DNA of 64,000 nucleotides, taken from positions 310,001 to 374,000 of the forward strand of contig NZ_JAFCJI010000001.1 of the NCBI RefSeq assembly GCF_018131105.1. Direction: 5' to 3'. Position numbers and translations under genes: made by a program. The DNA is from Bradyrhizobium manausense (GTDB taxonomy: Bacteria; Pseudomonadota; Alphaproteobacteria; Rhizobiales; Xanthobacteraceae). Within the stretch, counting starts at the first letter, position 1. Each line of letters begins with the position of its first letter. Shown here piece after piece: positions 9,917-18,917 of the stretch. The notes under the pieces were generated by a model that saw nothing but the letters and a program-made list of their open reading frames with translations, made no database searches and had not been told where the DNA came from.

Positions 9917-10600
9917 TCAGTAGGCGCTGGTATTGCCGCCGCCGCCCTGGAGCGCGAGGCGCGAATTGTAGGGCGAGTCGCCGTGCTTCGGCTCGAGCAC
10001 CACGACGATGGTGCCGACCTTGACGCGGCTGTAGAGGTCGATTGCGTCCTCGTTGGTCAGGCGGATGCAGCCCGACGAGATCGAAGCGCCGATATATTCA
10101 GGCTGGTTGGTGCCGTGAATGCGGAACAGCGTGTCCTTGCCGCCCGAATAGAGATACATCGCGCGCGAGCCCATCGGATTGTCCGGACCGGGCGCCACGT
10201 AGGTCGGCACGCCAAGGCGCGAAATCTCGCCCGGGGTCGGGTGCCAGGCCGGCCACTCGGTCATGCTGCCGACCTTGGCAATGCCGGACCAGGCCATGGC
10301 CTCTTCGCCGACGGTGATGCCGTAGCGGATCGCCTTGCCGCCATCCATCACGTAGTAGAGGTAGTGATTGTCGGAATCGACCACGATCGAGCCCGGCGAT
10401 TCCTTGCGGTGATAGTCGACGATGGCGCGACGGAACGGCTCGGCCACCGGTGTATTTTCGTACCGGATCTTGGCAAGGAGTTCCTTGTCCTTCGGCTTGA
10501 AATTCTGGGTGTTGGTGGCTTCGTAATGCGTGGCCTGCATGCAGCCCGACAGCATGAAGCCGGCAGCCAACACTCCCAACATAACTTTCAGCGACGACAT
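9917..10600 (-). CDS. L,D-transpeptidase (YkuD domain) lipoprotein
   Basis: The start at 10600 gives MSSLKVMLGVLAAGFMLSGC, a lipoprotein signal with lipobox LSGC, so the 227-residue protein is probably anchored in a membrane. The YkuD domain is complete: HGTNQPEYIG followed by SSGCIRL, supplying the catalytic His and Cys of L,D-transpeptidases, which form 3-3 peptidoglycan cross-links or attach proteins to the wall. SIVVDSDNHYLYYV is the usual start of the domain. An upstream extension to 10648 has no ribosome-binding site and would bury the signal peptide. The gene converges on the extensin-like gene. Confidence 0.9.
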   Translation of the reverse strand: MSSLKVMLGVLAAGFMLSGCMQATHYEATNTQNFKPKDKELLAKIRYENTPVAEPFRRAIVDYHRKESPGSIVVDSDNHYLYYVMDGGKAIRYGITVGEEAMAWSGIAKVGSMTEWPAWHPTPGEISRLGVPTYVAPGPDNPMGSRAMYLYSGGKDTLFRIHGTNQPEYIGASISSGCIRLTNEDAIDLYSRVKVGTIVVVLEPKHGDSPYNSRLALQGGGGNTSAY

Positions 10601-10938
10601 GGTTTGGTTCCAATCAAAACAATACCGCGCAGGTCCTGAGCGTAGCACCCACGGCCTTCGACTCCGTTGCTTTCATTATCGTTGAAATCTGCCACAATTC
10701 CAGCGTTTAGGGGCTTATCCCGCGCTGCGAGACCCAACCTGTGGCTTTTTTGCCGCAAGTTTTGTGTCCCTAGGCCGGCTTTCTGGCGCGAAAAGCACAG
10801 CTGTCGATTTCATGACACGGTTGAGACACGCCGCCGCCACAAATGCAAACCTTCCGTTAATGTGGTTGTCATCATGAACTTGTCAGAATCGCGCTAAGGG
10901 CTGTCATTCTGTCGCAGGCCCTTCCCCCGGAGCTGTTC
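10601..10938. other. Divergent intergenic region between L,D-transpeptidase gene and corA
   Basis: This 338-base region must hold the promoters of both flanking genes. It is less GC-rich than the coding DNA and contains T-rich and A-rich patches. I see no recognisable Mg2+-sensing leader, tRNA or convincing ORF in it. The GGAGCTG ribosome-binding site of corA lies near its right end. Confidence 0.5.
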
Positions 10939-11916
10939 ATGTTTTCTGTGTTCGTTCCCTCCGACTCCTCCCTGAAGAAGGCCGTCGTCGACGATCTCGA
11001 GGCGGTGCCCGACCACGCCGTGTGGGTTGATCTGGTCAACCCGACCGCGGCCGAGGACAAGGCGGTAGAGCGCCTGCTGGGGATCGCGATCCCGACCCGG
11101 GAGGACATGCAGGAGATCGAGATCTCCAGCCGTCTCTATATCGAGAACAGCGCGCGTTACATGACCGCGACGCTGATGTGCCAATCCGACACCGACATGC
11201 CGCGGACCACGGCCGTGACCTTCATCCTCGGCGACCACCGGCTGGTGACGGTGCGCTACGACCAGCCGAAGCCGTTCGCCCTGGTCGAGGCCAAGCTGGC
11301 CCGGGCCTGCGCCCCCGCGATAACCGGCGAAATGGTGCTGATGGAACTCCTGGACGCCGTGATCGACCGTTGCGCCGACATTCTGGAACGCTGCGGCATG
11401 GAGATCGACCAGGTCTCGCACGACATCTTCGAGCCCGAGAGCGAGCGCCACGGCCACGCCAAGCAATATTCGCAAATCCTGATCTCGATCGGCCGCAAGG
11501 GCGATTTGACCTCCAAGGTTCGCGAGAGCCTGGTGTCGATCGGTCGCGTCGTCACGTTCCTGTCGGCGGTGGTCGAGGGCGTGAAATGGTCCAAGGACAT
11601 GCGCGAACAGCTCAAGACCATGCAGCGCGACGTCGCCTCGCTGACCGACCACGCCTCCTATCTTTCCAGCAAGATCACCTTCGTGCTCGACGCCATGCTC
11701 GGCGTCGTCAATCTCGAGCAGAACAACATCATCAAGCTGTTTTCGGTCATGGCCGTTGTCCTGATGCCGCCGACGCTGATCGCCTCGATCTACGGCATGA
11801 ACTTCAAGTCGATGCCGGAGCTCGAATGGACGCATGGCTATCCGTTCGCGCTGGTACTGATGGTGATCGCGGCGATCGTGCCGTACTGGATCTTCAAGTG
11901 GAAGAAGTGGCTCTGA
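10939..11916 (+). CDS. corA: Magnesium/cobalt transporter CorA
   Basis: The 325-residue protein has the CorA layout: a long acidic and helical cytoplasmic domain (~residues 1-260) and two C-terminal transmembrane helices. The first ends in the YGMNF selectivity signature and the second is YPFALVLMVIAAIVPYWIF. The tail is the basic KWKKWL expected for CorA. The GMN motif coordinates hydrated Mg2+ at the pore of the pentamer. The ATG at 10939 follows GGAGCTGTTC. It is a single gene; no obvious riboswitch is present in its leader. Confidence 0.95.
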   Translation: MFSVFVPSDSSLKKAVVDDLEAVPDHAVWVDLVNPTAAEDKAVERLLGIAIPTREDMQEIEISSRLYIENSARYMTATLMCQSDTDMPRTTAVTFILGDHRLVTVRYDQPKPFALVEAKLARACAPAITGEMVLMELLDAVIDRCADILERCGMEIDQVSHDIFEPESERHGHAKQYSQILISIGRKGDLTSKVRESLVSIGRVVTFLSAVVEGVKWSKDMREQLKTMQRDVASLTDHASYLSSKITFVLDAMLGVVNLEQNNIIKLFSVMAVVLMPPTLIASIYGMNFKSMPELEWTHGYPFALVLMVIAAIVPYWIFKWKKWL

Positions 11917-12122
11917 GCTTGCGGCGCTTCCGAAAATAGTGACCGAGACCTTACGCCGGTTGCACAGACAAGGCCGATGGTGTCGCAGAATAGATCGTCA
12001 TTGCGGCTGCGCCGTGATGTGTGTGCCGTGCCCCAATTCCTCCGGTAAAATTTGAGCGGTGGGCTGAACGTTTGCGCGAAACTTGTCTGCGATAAGCAAC
12101 GGGTTAGCCGCGAGGAACAACC

Positions 12123-12359
12123 ATGGTTGAAAAACACATAACGACGCCCCGCAACGTCATCGACCTGACGAGCTATCGTCAGAGCATGGCGAGCGGCAAG
12201 GCGCCGTCGTTGTCGGCGCGCATGTGCCGGCACTGTGGTGCTCCGCTGCTCGATGGCGAGAACGACGACGACTGCTCGACTGCTTTCAACGCAGCCGCAG
12301 CTCCAAATGCTGCAACGTTGAGGCTGCGCGAACGGTCGCGTCGAATTCGCCTGGATTGA
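12123..12359 (+). CDS. Small conserved-looking protein with a zinc-ribbon-like knuckle
   Basis: This 78-residue ORF has a good ribosome-binding site (GAGGAA, five bases before ATG) and bacterial codon use. Cysteines occur as CRHCGAPLL and, about a dozen residues later, a single DDDCS, so only one full CxxC knuckle plus one extra Cys is present. The N-terminus (NVIDLTSYRQS) is hydrophilic, with neither signal peptide nor membrane segment. It could be a small DNA- or protein-binding adaptor, but nothing here proves a function. It stands between corA and the SDR gene, converging on the latter. Confidence 0.55.
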   Translation: MVEKHITTPRNVIDLTSYRQSMASGKAPSLSARMCRHCGAPLLDGENDDDCSTAFNAAAAPNAATLRLRERSRRIRLD

Positions 12360-12464
12360 GGAGCGGAAGGAAGGGCGGGCGATCCAGTCTTGCGGCGGCG
12401 TTGTCTGGATCGCCTTGCTTTCCGCCTTCCGCGGCAAATCCCCTCGACCTATGCGTCACCACGC

Positions 12465-13223
12465 CTAGACGTGCTGGCCGCCATTGATGTGGATCTCGGC
12501 GCCATTGACGTAGGACGAGGTGTCCGTGCACAGCACGTAGATGATCTTGGCGACCTCGTCCGGCGTGCCGAGGCGGTGCATCGGAATCTGCTGATCGACG
12601 ATCTTTTCGGTGCCCGGCGACAGGATCGAGGTGTCGATCTCGCCCGGCGCGATCGCGTTGACGCGCACGCCCACACGGCCGAAGTCCGACGCCATCTCGC
12701 GCGTCAGCGATGCAAGCGCGGCTTTCGAGGTCGCATACGCCGCGCCTGCGAAGGGATGCACGCGCGAGCCTGCGATCGAGGTGACGTTCACGACCGAGCC
12801 CTTGGCCGCCTTCAATTCCTCGATCAATCCGCGCGCGATCATGATCGGCGCGAAGAAGTTGACGTGGAAGACGTGGGTCCAGGTGTCGAGGTCGGTATCG
12901 ACCGAGCCGAGGCGGGAGCCGCCCGGGCCCTTCGGCGAGATCGCGGCGTTGTTCACCAGCGCGTGCAGCATGCCGCCCTCCAGGCGGTTGCGGATGTCGG
13001 AGATCGCCCGCGCGGTGTCCTGGGGATCGCCGAGGTCGACCTGGATGTGATCCTCGGGACCTGCGTCCCACGGGCAATCCTCGGGGAAGGGATGCCGCGA
13101 GCAGGTGATGACGCGCCAGCCCGCCGACGAGAAGCGGATCACCGTGGCGTGGCCGATGCCGCGGCTTGCTCCGGTCAGGAGCAGCGTGCGGCGCGGCGCA
13201 TTGGACGAATGCGGCATGGACAT
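12465..13223 (-). CDS. SDR family oxidoreductase
   Basis: The 252-residue protein is a classical short-chain dehydrogenase/reductase. It has TGASRGIG as cofactor-binding glycine motif, NNAA at about residue 91, a catalytic Ser in VTSIAGSR, and YATSK with the catalytic Tyr and Lys, followed by INGGQHV at the C-terminus. It uses NAD(P)H to reduce or oxidise an unknown alcohol/ketone. It lies 33 bases downstream of pdxH on the same strand and is probably co-transcribed with it, although a vitamin B6 role is not implied by the sequence. Confidence 0.85.
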   Translation of the reverse strand: MSMPHSSNAPRRTLLLTGASRGIGHATVIRFSSAGWRVITCSRHPFPEDCPWDAGPEDHIQVDLGDPQDTARAISDIRNRLEGGMLHALVNNAAISPKGPGGSRLGSVDTDLDTWTHVFHVNFFAPIMIARGLIEELKAAKGSVVNVTSIAGSRVHPFAGAAYATSKAALASLTREMASDFGRVGVRVNAIAPGEIDTSILSPGTEKIVDQQIPMHRLGTPDEVAKIIYVLCTDTSSYVNGAEIHINGGQHV

Positions 13224-13256
13224 CTTTCAGGTCGGCCCAAGGATCGAGAGAAGGCT

Positions 13257-13898
13257 CTAGGGATACATCCGCGTCTTGGACCATGGCTGGCCGGCCGCGT
13301 CACGGCGAAATTCGATGCGATCGTGCAGACGGAATGGGCGGTCGTGCCAGAACTCGATGCGCTCAGGCGTGATGCGCCAGCCGCTCCAGCCCGGCGGCCG
13401 CGGCACCTCGCCGATGATGTGCTTGGCCGCGACCTTGGCGATGGCCTGCTCGAACGCGAAGCGGCTCTCCAGCTCTTGCGACTGCTTGCTGGCCCAGGCA
13501 CCGATCTGCGCCTGCTTTGGTCGCGTCGCGAAATAGGCGTCGGCTTCGGCATCGGTCACCGGCGTCACGTTGCCGCGGATGCGGACCTGACGGCGCAGCG
13601 ACTTCCAGTGAAAGAGTAAAGCCGCCTTAGGATTTGCGGCGAGTTCGCGGCCCTTTTGGCTTGCGATGTGGCTGTAGAAGACAAAACCCTCGGTATCGAA
13701 GCCTTTCATCAGCACCATGCGCACGTCGGGCAGGCCGTCCTGATCGACGGTCGCGAGCGCCATGGCGTTCGGATCGTTCGGTTCGCTCTTGATCGCCTCG
13801 TTGAGCCATGCCTCGAACAGCGCAAATGGCTCGTCGGCGGCCGTGAAATCACCGGATGTTAAGGGTGTCTGGTGTTTCATCGAGGTCGTGTCGGTCAT
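13257..13898 (-). CDS. pdxH: Pyridoxamine/pyridoxine 5'-phosphate oxidase
   Basis: The 213-residue enzyme shows the PdxH family segments: [52 protein letters not shown] with the FMN-binding residues, and the C-terminal [21 protein letters not shown] block ending in the characteristic RMYP. It oxidises pyridoxamine or pyridoxine phosphate to pyridoxal phosphate with FMN and oxygen, the last step and salvage step of vitamin B6 synthesis. The ATG at 13898 gives [10 protein letters not shown], and the gene is divergent from a lipoprotein gene at 13991. It leads a likely two-gene unit with the SDR. Confidence 0.93.
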   Translation of the reverse strand: MTDTTSMKHQTPLTSGDFTAADEPFALFEAWLNEAIKSEPNDPNAMALATVDQDGLPDVRMVLMKGFDTEGFVFYSHIASQKGRELAANPKAALLFHWKSLRRQVRIRGNVTPVTDAEADAYFATRPKQAQIGAWASKQSQELESRFAFEQAIAKVAAKHIIGEVPRPPGWSGWRITPERIEFWHDRPFRLHDRIEFRRDAAGQPWSKTRMYP

Positions 13899-13990
13899 GT
13901 CTGGAGTCCGAATTGCGTCCCGCGGCCCAAAGCGCGCTGTTGTCTGCTACGGCCCTATATAGGGCATGGGGACGCGTTGGCCTATCGGCG

Positions 13991-14419
13991 ATGCGGGCGT
14001 CGGGCTTCGTCGTGACGATGATTTTGATCGGGCTCGGCGCCGGCGGTTGCAGCCTGTCCCGCACCGACACCAACGCCTATGCCAAGGCCGACGACAGTGA
14101 TCTCACTGGATCGATCGCGCGGCCGGCGAAGGACGCGCCGCCGACCGAGACCGATCTCGCCTTCGCCCGCAATGCCGCCTCCGACGTGCTGAGCAAGGGT
14201 GACAAGGACGCCAGTCAGCACTGGGAGAATCCGGAAACCGGCGCCCGCGGCTCGGTGACACCGATCGCGCAATCCTATGCTGCCGAGGATGGCCGCAAGT
14301 GCCGCGACTTCCTGGCGAGCTATGTCAACGGCACCACCGAAAGCTGGCTCCAGGGCGCCGGCTGCCAAAGCAGCCGTGGCCGTTGGGAGATTCATACGCT
14401 AAAGCCGTGGCGGAGCTAG
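13991..14419 (+). CDS. RT0821/Lpp0805-family surface lipoprotein
   Basis: Starting at 13991 the 142-residue product begins MRASGFVVTMILIGLGAGGC, a lipoprotein signal with lipobox ending in Gly-Gly-Cys. The mature part contains WENPETGARGSVTPI and CRDFLASYV, which match the small outer-membrane antigen family (17-kDa/RT0821 type) in which a glycine-containing domain is followed by a cysteine-rich end. Function is unknown beyond probable outer-membrane attachment. An apparent longer ORF from 13856 runs back into pdxH and lacks a signal peptide, so I rejected that start. The gene shares a short divergent promoter region with pdxH. Confidence 0.7.
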   Translation: MRASGFVVTMILIGLGAGGCSLSRTDTNAYAKADDSDLTGSIARPAKDAPPTETDLAFARNAASDVLSKGDKDASQHWENPETGARGSVTPIAQSYAAEDGRKCRDFLASYVNGTTESWLQGAGCQSSRGRWEIHTLKPWRS

Positions 14420-14453
14420 GATTCGGCTCGACTGACTAGTTGCAAAAATGCCA

Positions 14454-14487
14454 CTCGCTCCCCACATGAGGCTCAGGTGGGGGCGAG
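14454..14487 (+). terminator. GC-rich hairpin, possible terminator
   Basis: CTCGCTCCCCAC pairs with GTGGGGGCGAG around an 11-base loop, about 35 bases after the lipoprotein stop and before the J-domain gene. There is only a short CCCTTT after it, so termination would be weak. Confidence 0.4.
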
Positions 14488-14532
14488 CTGGCCCCTTTAG
14501 ACATTTCGATTTCCCAAGAGGAGACGTGACGG

Positions 14533-15498
14533 ATGCGCGACCCCTATGAGGTCTTGGGGGTGCCGCGGAGCGCGAACGCTGCCGCGATCAAGAGCGCCTA
14601 TCGCAAGCTGGCCAAGAAGCATCATCCCGACAGCAACAAGGATGATCCGAAGGCGGCCGAGCGCTTCTCCGAGATCAATTCGGCCAACGAGATCATCGGC
14701 GACGAGGACAAGCGCAAGCAGTTCGATCGCGGCGAGATCGATGCCGACGGCAAGCCGCGCTTTCAGGGCTTTCCGGGGGGCGGCGGGCCGCGCGGTCGCG
14801 CAGGTCCCGGCGGGTTCGAGAGCTACAATTTCCGTGGTGGCGGCGCGGGTCCTGGTCAGGGCGGCGGCGCGTTCGAGGACATCCTCAACAGCATGTTCGG
14901 CGGCGGGATGCGCGGTGCGCGGCCCGGGGCCGGCGGGGGTGCCCAGTTCGAATTCGACACTGGTGGGATCGGGCTCGATCTCGACGTCAACGTCGCCATG
15001 TCCGTCTCGCTGGAGGAATCGGTCAAGGGTAGCGAGAAGCGCGTCCGTTTGCCGAACGGCAAGGAACTCAACGTCAAGATTCCGGCCGGCGTCATCGAGG
15101 GCCAGCAGATCCGGCTGCGTGGGCAGGGCGAAACCGCGCAGGGCCATCCGCCCGGCGATCTCCTGATCACCATCAGCATCGCGCCGCATCCGTTCTTCAA
15201 GATCGAGGGGGCGGATCTGCGGATCGAGCTGCCGGTCACGCTGTACGAGGCGGTGCTCGGGGCCAAGGTCCGCGTGCCCACGCTCGGCAATGCCGTGGAG
15301 CTGTCGGTCCCGAAAAACACCTCCAGCGGTCGGACCTTCCGCCTCAAAGGCAAGGGCTTGCCGAAATCCGGCGGAACCGGGGATCTCTTCGTCACCATCA
15401 GGATTATGCTACCGGACGGGAACGACGCCGAGCTTGAAGCATTGATGGTGAAGTGGCGGGACCAACACCCCTACAATCCACGTAGCGGGCTTGGCTGA
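14533..15498 (+). CDS. DnaJ C-terminal-domain co-chaperone (CbpA-like)
   Basis: The 321-residue protein opens with a complete J domain ([27 protein letters not shown] with the HPD tripeptide that stimulates DnaK ATPase). A Gly/Phe/Arg-rich linker follows (~residues 75-140), then the two beta-sandwich substrate domains ([36 protein letters not shown]). It has no CxxCxGxG zinc-finger repeats, so it belongs to the CbpA/DjlA-like type B J proteins and not to DnaJ itself. The ribosome-binding site is AAGAGGAGACG. It acts as a cytoplasmic co-chaperone for Hsp70. No hsp70 gene is adjacent. Confidence 0.88.
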   Translation: MRDPYEVLGVPRSANAAAIKSAYRKLAKKHHPDSNKDDPKAAERFSEINSANEIIGDEDKRKQFDRGEIDADGKPRFQGFPGGGGPRGRAGPGGFESYNFRGGGAGPGQGGGAFEDILNSMFGGGMRGARPGAGGGAQFEFDTGGIGLDLDVNVAMSVSLEESVKGSEKRVRLPNGKELNVKIPAGVIEGQQIRLRGQGETAQGHPPGDLLITISIAPHPFFKIEGADLRIELPVTLYEAVLGAKVRVPTLGNAVELSVPKNTSSGRTFRLKGKGLPKSGGTGDLFVTIRIMLPDGNDAELEALMVKWRDQHPYNPRSGLG

Positions 15499-15499
15499 C

Positions 15500-15573
15500 G
15501 CATGATCCGGAAAAAGTGTTCCGAAAAGATCATGCACAAACAGTAGGCTAAAGCGCGAGCCATCGCGCTTTAG
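15500..15573. repeat. Intergenic repeat with two hairpins (GCATGATC and CTAAAGCGCG)
   Basis: GCATGATC at 15500-15507 has its inverted copy GATCATGC at 15528-15535. A second perfect pair, CTAAAGCGCG/CGCGCTTTAG, follows at 15548-15573. I recall this composite as a common dispersed intergenic element in Bradyrhizobium genomes. It directly follows the J-domain stop. Confidence 0.65.
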
Positions 15574-15891
15574 GGCGAGATTGGAACTAAAGGGGTTCTC
15601 CTAAAGGCCTAGCGCATCTCCCAACGGATGATGCTCATCATACACGCGGAGCGTGGTAGCGCTTCGACGCTCGACGTGTCGGATGTCCGGCGGGGCAGCC
15701 GATAAAAAGGTGCGGCCTCGAGAGGGGGACCAGCGCGGTACCAAAAACCCCAATCGAGGCCGCCCGCGTCGATCGGCGGATCGAACGCCACTCATAATCG
15801 CGTGAACACCCGGTGCGATAATGAGACGCACACATGTCTTGATTCCAAATTTTCGATGACGGAATCGAGGCACGGCGTCTTGCGCGGTTGT
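15574..15891. other. Intergenic region, no supported gene
   Basis: About 320 bases between the J-domain gene and the anti-sigma gene. Several short overlapping frames are open on the minus strand, but they have Arg-rich, shadow-like translations, no ribosome-binding site and no recognisable domain. No tRNA or terminator hairpin is evident. Confidence 0.4.
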
Positions 15892-16662
15892 CTAGCCGCC
15901 GTTTTTCTCGGCTTGGTCGTACACGGCCTGCGCCACCCTGGTCAGGCGATCGCGGTCGGCGCCGCCCGTGACGACATAGCCGACGCCACGATCGGCCCAG
16001 AACAGTGATCCGTTCTTGTCCTCCTTGGCGTAGCGCATCTGGGTGGCCCCGCTCCCGGTCTTGGCGGTGTAGATCGTGAAGCGCTCGCCCGAGGGGCCCT
16101 CATACATCAGGAACGACGCCGGGCCGCTCGGCCCCGGCAGCAGCCGGCCGCCGACGAGCTTCAGCCCGCTCGCCTCAAGGTTCGGTGCGAACACGGTCCA
16201 GCCGCAGCGCTTGGTGAGCCAGGCCTGAAGATGGTCACGCTCGTTGCCGGGCACCTCGACGGGGTGGCGGACCTCCACGACGTAGAGGCGGTGGGCGTCG
16301 AGCGCATCCTCCGTGAAGCTCTGGAAGGTCGACGGAGCGGCCTTTGCCCCATGCGCCACCCAGCCGGCCGTGCCGCCGGCGACGAAAGCGATCAGCACGG
16401 CCGCAGCAGCGCCATAGAACCACTGCCGCGGACGGCGCTCGAGCCGTTCGAGCTCCAGCCGGGCCGGTACCGGCTCGTGGGCGACGCCGTCGTAACGGGC
16501 GTGCAGCATCTCGGCCATGGTGCGCCATGAGTGCACGCGCTCGGCATCCTCGGGGTGGGCGCCAAGCCAGGCCTCGACATCGGCGCGGCGCTCGGCCGGC
16601 AGCTCGCCGTCGACATAGGCGTGAAGTTCGTCCTCGGTCACTGGAATATTGCGGTCGTTCAT
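15892..16662 (-). CDS. Anti-sigma factor (transmembrane)
   Basis: The 256-residue protein begins with VTEDELHAYVDGELPAERRADVEAWL, the standard anti-sigma fold seen beside ECF sigma genes. A single transmembrane helix follows near residues 83-104 (WFYGAAAAVLIAFVAGGTAG), and a ~150-residue periplasmic domain makes up the rest. The zinc-binding HxxxCxxC motif of ZAS factors is absent. By family knowledge the cytoplasmic N-terminus holds the sigma factor until an envelope signal is sensed. It starts 102 bases after the sigma gene ends on the same strand, so the two form a unit. Confidence 0.85.
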   Translation of the reverse strand: MNDRNIPVTEDELHAYVDGELPAERRADVEAWLGAHPEDAERVHSWRTMAEMLHARYDGVAHEPVPARLELERLERRPRQWFYGAAAAVLIAFVAGGTAGWVAHGAKAAPSTFQSFTEDALDAHRLYVVEVRHPVEVPGNERDHLQAWLTKRCGWTVFAPNLEASGLKLVGGRLLPGPSGPASFLMYEGPSGERFTIYTAKTGSGATQMRYAKEDKNGSLFWADRGVGYVVTGGADRDRLTRVAQAVYDQAEKNGG

Positions 16663-16764
16663 ATCGATCGTCTCTGGCTCTGCGGCCTAAAAAATCTGAC
16701 GCGGTTCAACTGCACTGCTTCTCTTTCCATGCAATGCGCCACGCGCGGTGCATCAATCCTGCCA

Positions 16765-17253
16765 TCATTTCACCCGCCTGAGCGCGGGGCGCTCGCCCTC
16801 CAGCGATGCTTTAACGTGCGCGCGGGCGCGCGCCAGGCGGGACATCACGGTACCGATCGGCACGCCCTGGATGTCGGCGACCTCGCGGTAGCTCATGCCC
16901 TCCAGCATCACCAACAGCAGCACCGAGCGTTGCTCCTCGACCAGCGTCGAGAGTGCCCGCTCGATGTCGCGCCCTTCGGCCTCCGTTCCGCTGGCATCCG
17001 GATTGTTCTCCGTCAGCTGCATGAATTGCGGCCGTCTAGCCAGCGAGCGCCGGCGGTTCTTGTTGAGGTTGGTCAGGATCGTGTAGAGCCAGCTCCTGAC
17101 GTCGCCTCCGAGAAACAATCGTTCCGAACGCAATGCACGCACCAGCGTGTCCTGCACCAGATCGTCGGCCGCATCCGCGTCGCGCGTCAGCGCGCGGGCG
17201 TAGCGGCGCAACGCGGGGATCATGGCTTCTACACTCTGGCGAAACGCACTCAT
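16765..17253 (-). CDS. ECF-family RNA polymerase sigma factor
   Basis: From the ATG at 17253 the protein is 162 residues (MSAFRQSVEAMIPALRRYAR). An in-frame ATG at 17301 would add 16 residues, and I cannot decide firmly. Region 2 is DLVQDTLVRAL followed by VRSWLYTILTNLNKNRRR. Region 4 is LVEEQRSVLLLVMLEGMSYREVADIQGVPIGTVMSRLARAR, a typical -35-binding HTH. Only sigma2 and sigma4 are present, as expected for ECF factors. It is followed by its transmembrane anti-sigma factor, so release by an envelope signal is expected, probably with autoregulation. Confidence 0.88.
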   Translation of the reverse strand: MSAFRQSVEAMIPALRRYARALTRDADAADDLVQDTLVRALRSERLFLGGDVRSWLYTILTNLNKNRRRSLARRPQFMQLTENNPDASGTEAEGRDIERALSTLVEEQRSVLLLVMLEGMSYREVADIQGVPIGTVMSRLARARAHVKASLEGERPALRRVK

Positions 17254-17424
17254 GCCGTCTTTGATGTCCTGCCGTTCGGCGCGAGCGCCTATAACGATCA
17301 TAACACCCGAATGGAACGGCTATTCCGGTGCTGGAAACAGCGTTAACGCAGCGTATTAGGACTGTACCGCAGGAAAGCGCTAGTGTACCTCCAGATCTTA
17401 ACGAGAGCTACAGGACGTTAGCAA

Positions 17425-18246
17425 ATGGCGCAGAATTCAGGTCTGATGCAGGGCAAGCGCGGGGTCATCCTCGGCGTTGCCAACAACCGCTCGATCGCCT
17501 GGGGCATCGCCAAGGCATGCCAGGCCGCCGGCGCCGAGATCGCGCTCACCTACCAGGGCGACGCGCTGAAGAAGCGCGTCGAGCCGCTCGCCGCCGAACT
17601 CGGCGCACTCATGCTCGGCCATTGCGACGTCACCGACGCCGCGACGATCGATGCGGTCTTCGACGTGCTGAAGGAGAAGTGGGGCAAGATCGATTTCGTC
17701 GTGCACGCGATCGCGTTCGCCGACAAGGATCAGCTCGAGGGCCGTTACGTCGACACCACCGCGGACAATTTCTCCAAGTCGATGCTGATCTCCTGCTATT
17801 CGCTGACTGCGGTCGCGCAGCGCGCCGAGAAGCTGATGACCGACGGCGGTTCGATCGTCACGCTCAGCTATTACGGCTCCGAGAAGTGGATGCCGAATTA
17901 CAACGTCATGGGTGTCGCCAAGGCGGCGCTGGAGGCGAGCGTGCGCTATCTGGCCGCCGATCTCGGCGAGAAGGCGATCCGCGTCAACGCGATCTCCGCG
18001 GGGCCGATCAAGACGCTGGCATTCGCCGGCATTGCCGATTCACGCCTTCTGCTGAAATACAACGAGGTCAACGCGCCGCTGCGCCGTAACGTGACGATCG
18101 AGGAGGTGGGCGACAGCGCGCTGTATTTCCTCTCCGACCTCGCGCGTGGCGTCACCGGCGAAGTGCATCACGTCGATGCCGGCTACCACGTGCTCGGCAT
18201 GAAGCGCCCCGACGCCCCTGATGTCTCGATCGGCGGCAAGGACTAA
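17425..18246 (+). CDS. fabI: Enoyl-[acyl-carrier-protein] reductase (NADH)
   Basis: The 273-residue protein has the FabI-specific cofactor pattern GVANNRSIAWGIAKA, FVVHAIAFADKDQLEGRY, LSYYGSEKWMPNYNVMGVAKAALEASVRYLA with the Y-x6-K catalytic pair, and AGPIKTLA. It catalyses the last reduction of each fatty-acid elongation cycle and is the triclosan/isoniazid-type target. The C-terminal extension (HVLGMKRPDAPDVSIGGKD) is usual for alphaproteobacterial FabI. The start codon follows an ACAGGACG site. A histidine-phosphatase gene begins 12 bases after the stop, suggesting co-transcription. Confidence 0.95.
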   Translation: MAQNSGLMQGKRGVILGVANNRSIAWGIAKACQAAGAEIALTYQGDALKKRVEPLAAELGALMLGHCDVTDAATIDAVFDVLKEKWGKIDFVVHAIAFADKDQLEGRYVDTTADNFSKSMLISCYSLTAVAQRAEKLMTDGGSIVTLSYYGSEKWMPNYNVMGVAKAALEASVRYLAADLGEKAIRVNAISAGPIKTLAFAGIADSRLLLKYNEVNAPLRRNVTIEEVGDSALYFLSDLARGVTGEVHHVDAGYHVLGMKRPDAPDVSIGGKD

Positions 18247-18258
18247 TCTTCACCCGAA

Positions 18259-18858
18259 ATGCCCGCGCCCACGATCTACTATCTTCGCCACGGCGAGACC
18301 GAGTGGAATGCGCTCGGACGGCTCCAGGGCACCAAGGACATTCCGCTGAACGCGCGCGGTCGCGCCCAGGCCATTCAGGCCGGCGCAATCCTGGCCGATC
18401 TCTTGAGGCGTGACGGCCGTGACAAGGCGGCGCTGCCCTACGTGTCGAGCCCGCTCGGCCGTGCGCGCCAGACCATGGAACTGGCGCGCGGCAAGCTCGA
18501 ATTGCCTGTTGCGGATTATGCACTGGACGATCGCCTGCGCGAGATCGGCTACGGCGTCTGGGAAGGGCTGACGCTGGCTGAGAGCGAGGCAAACGACCCC
18601 GACATCTATGCCAGGCGTCTCGCCGACAAATGGACGGTGGGGCCTGCGGGCGCGGAGACCTATGCCGATGTGCAGGTGCGCGTGCGCGCCTGGTACGACG
18701 AACTCCGGACCGACACCGTTGCGGTCGCCCATGGCGGTACCTGCCGGGCCCTGATGGTGTCGCTCGGCCTGGAGACGCCGGCCAGCGCCGCCGAGCTCTA
18801 TATCGAGCAGGGCACCGTCTACGTGTTCCGAGACGGCCGGCTGGATAAGTACAGCTAA
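18259..18858 (+). CDS. Histidine phosphatase family protein (phosphoglycerate-mutase-like)
   Basis: The 199-residue protein has the phosphohistidine motif YYLRHGETEWN at residues ~6-16, the second arginine in SSPLGRARQTM, the acid residue in LREIGYGVWEGLT, and AVAHGGTCRAL with the second histidine. This is the complete branch-1 histidine phosphatase active site. Family members dephosphorylate sugar phosphates, cobalamin precursors or proteins, so the substrate is not set by sequence. It lies 12 bases behind fabI and is likely translated from the same mRNA. Confidence 0.85.
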   Translation: MPAPTIYYLRHGETEWNALGRLQGTKDIPLNARGRAQAIQAGAILADLLRRDGRDKAALPYVSSPLGRARQTMELARGKLELPVADYALDDRLREIGYGVWEGLTLAESEANDPDIYARRLADKWTVGPAGAETYADVQVRVRAWYDELRTDTVAVAHGGTCRALMVSLGLETPASAAELYIEQGTVYVFRDGRLDKYS

Positions 18859-18917
18859 GCCAATGGGCCGCTCGACCCTCCGCCGTCATGCCCGGGCTCG
18901 TGGTTTAGTCCGAAGAC

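Noticed and set aside
10601..10938. Magnesium-sensing leader (M-box or mgtA-type) in front of corA
   Set aside because: I found none of the conserved M-box blocks, and CorA genes are usually not controlled this way.
15601..15873. 90-residue minus-strand frame between the J-domain gene and the anti-sigma gene
   Set aside because: Arg-rich shadow-like translation, no ribosome-binding site, no domain; three overlapping frames are open at once.
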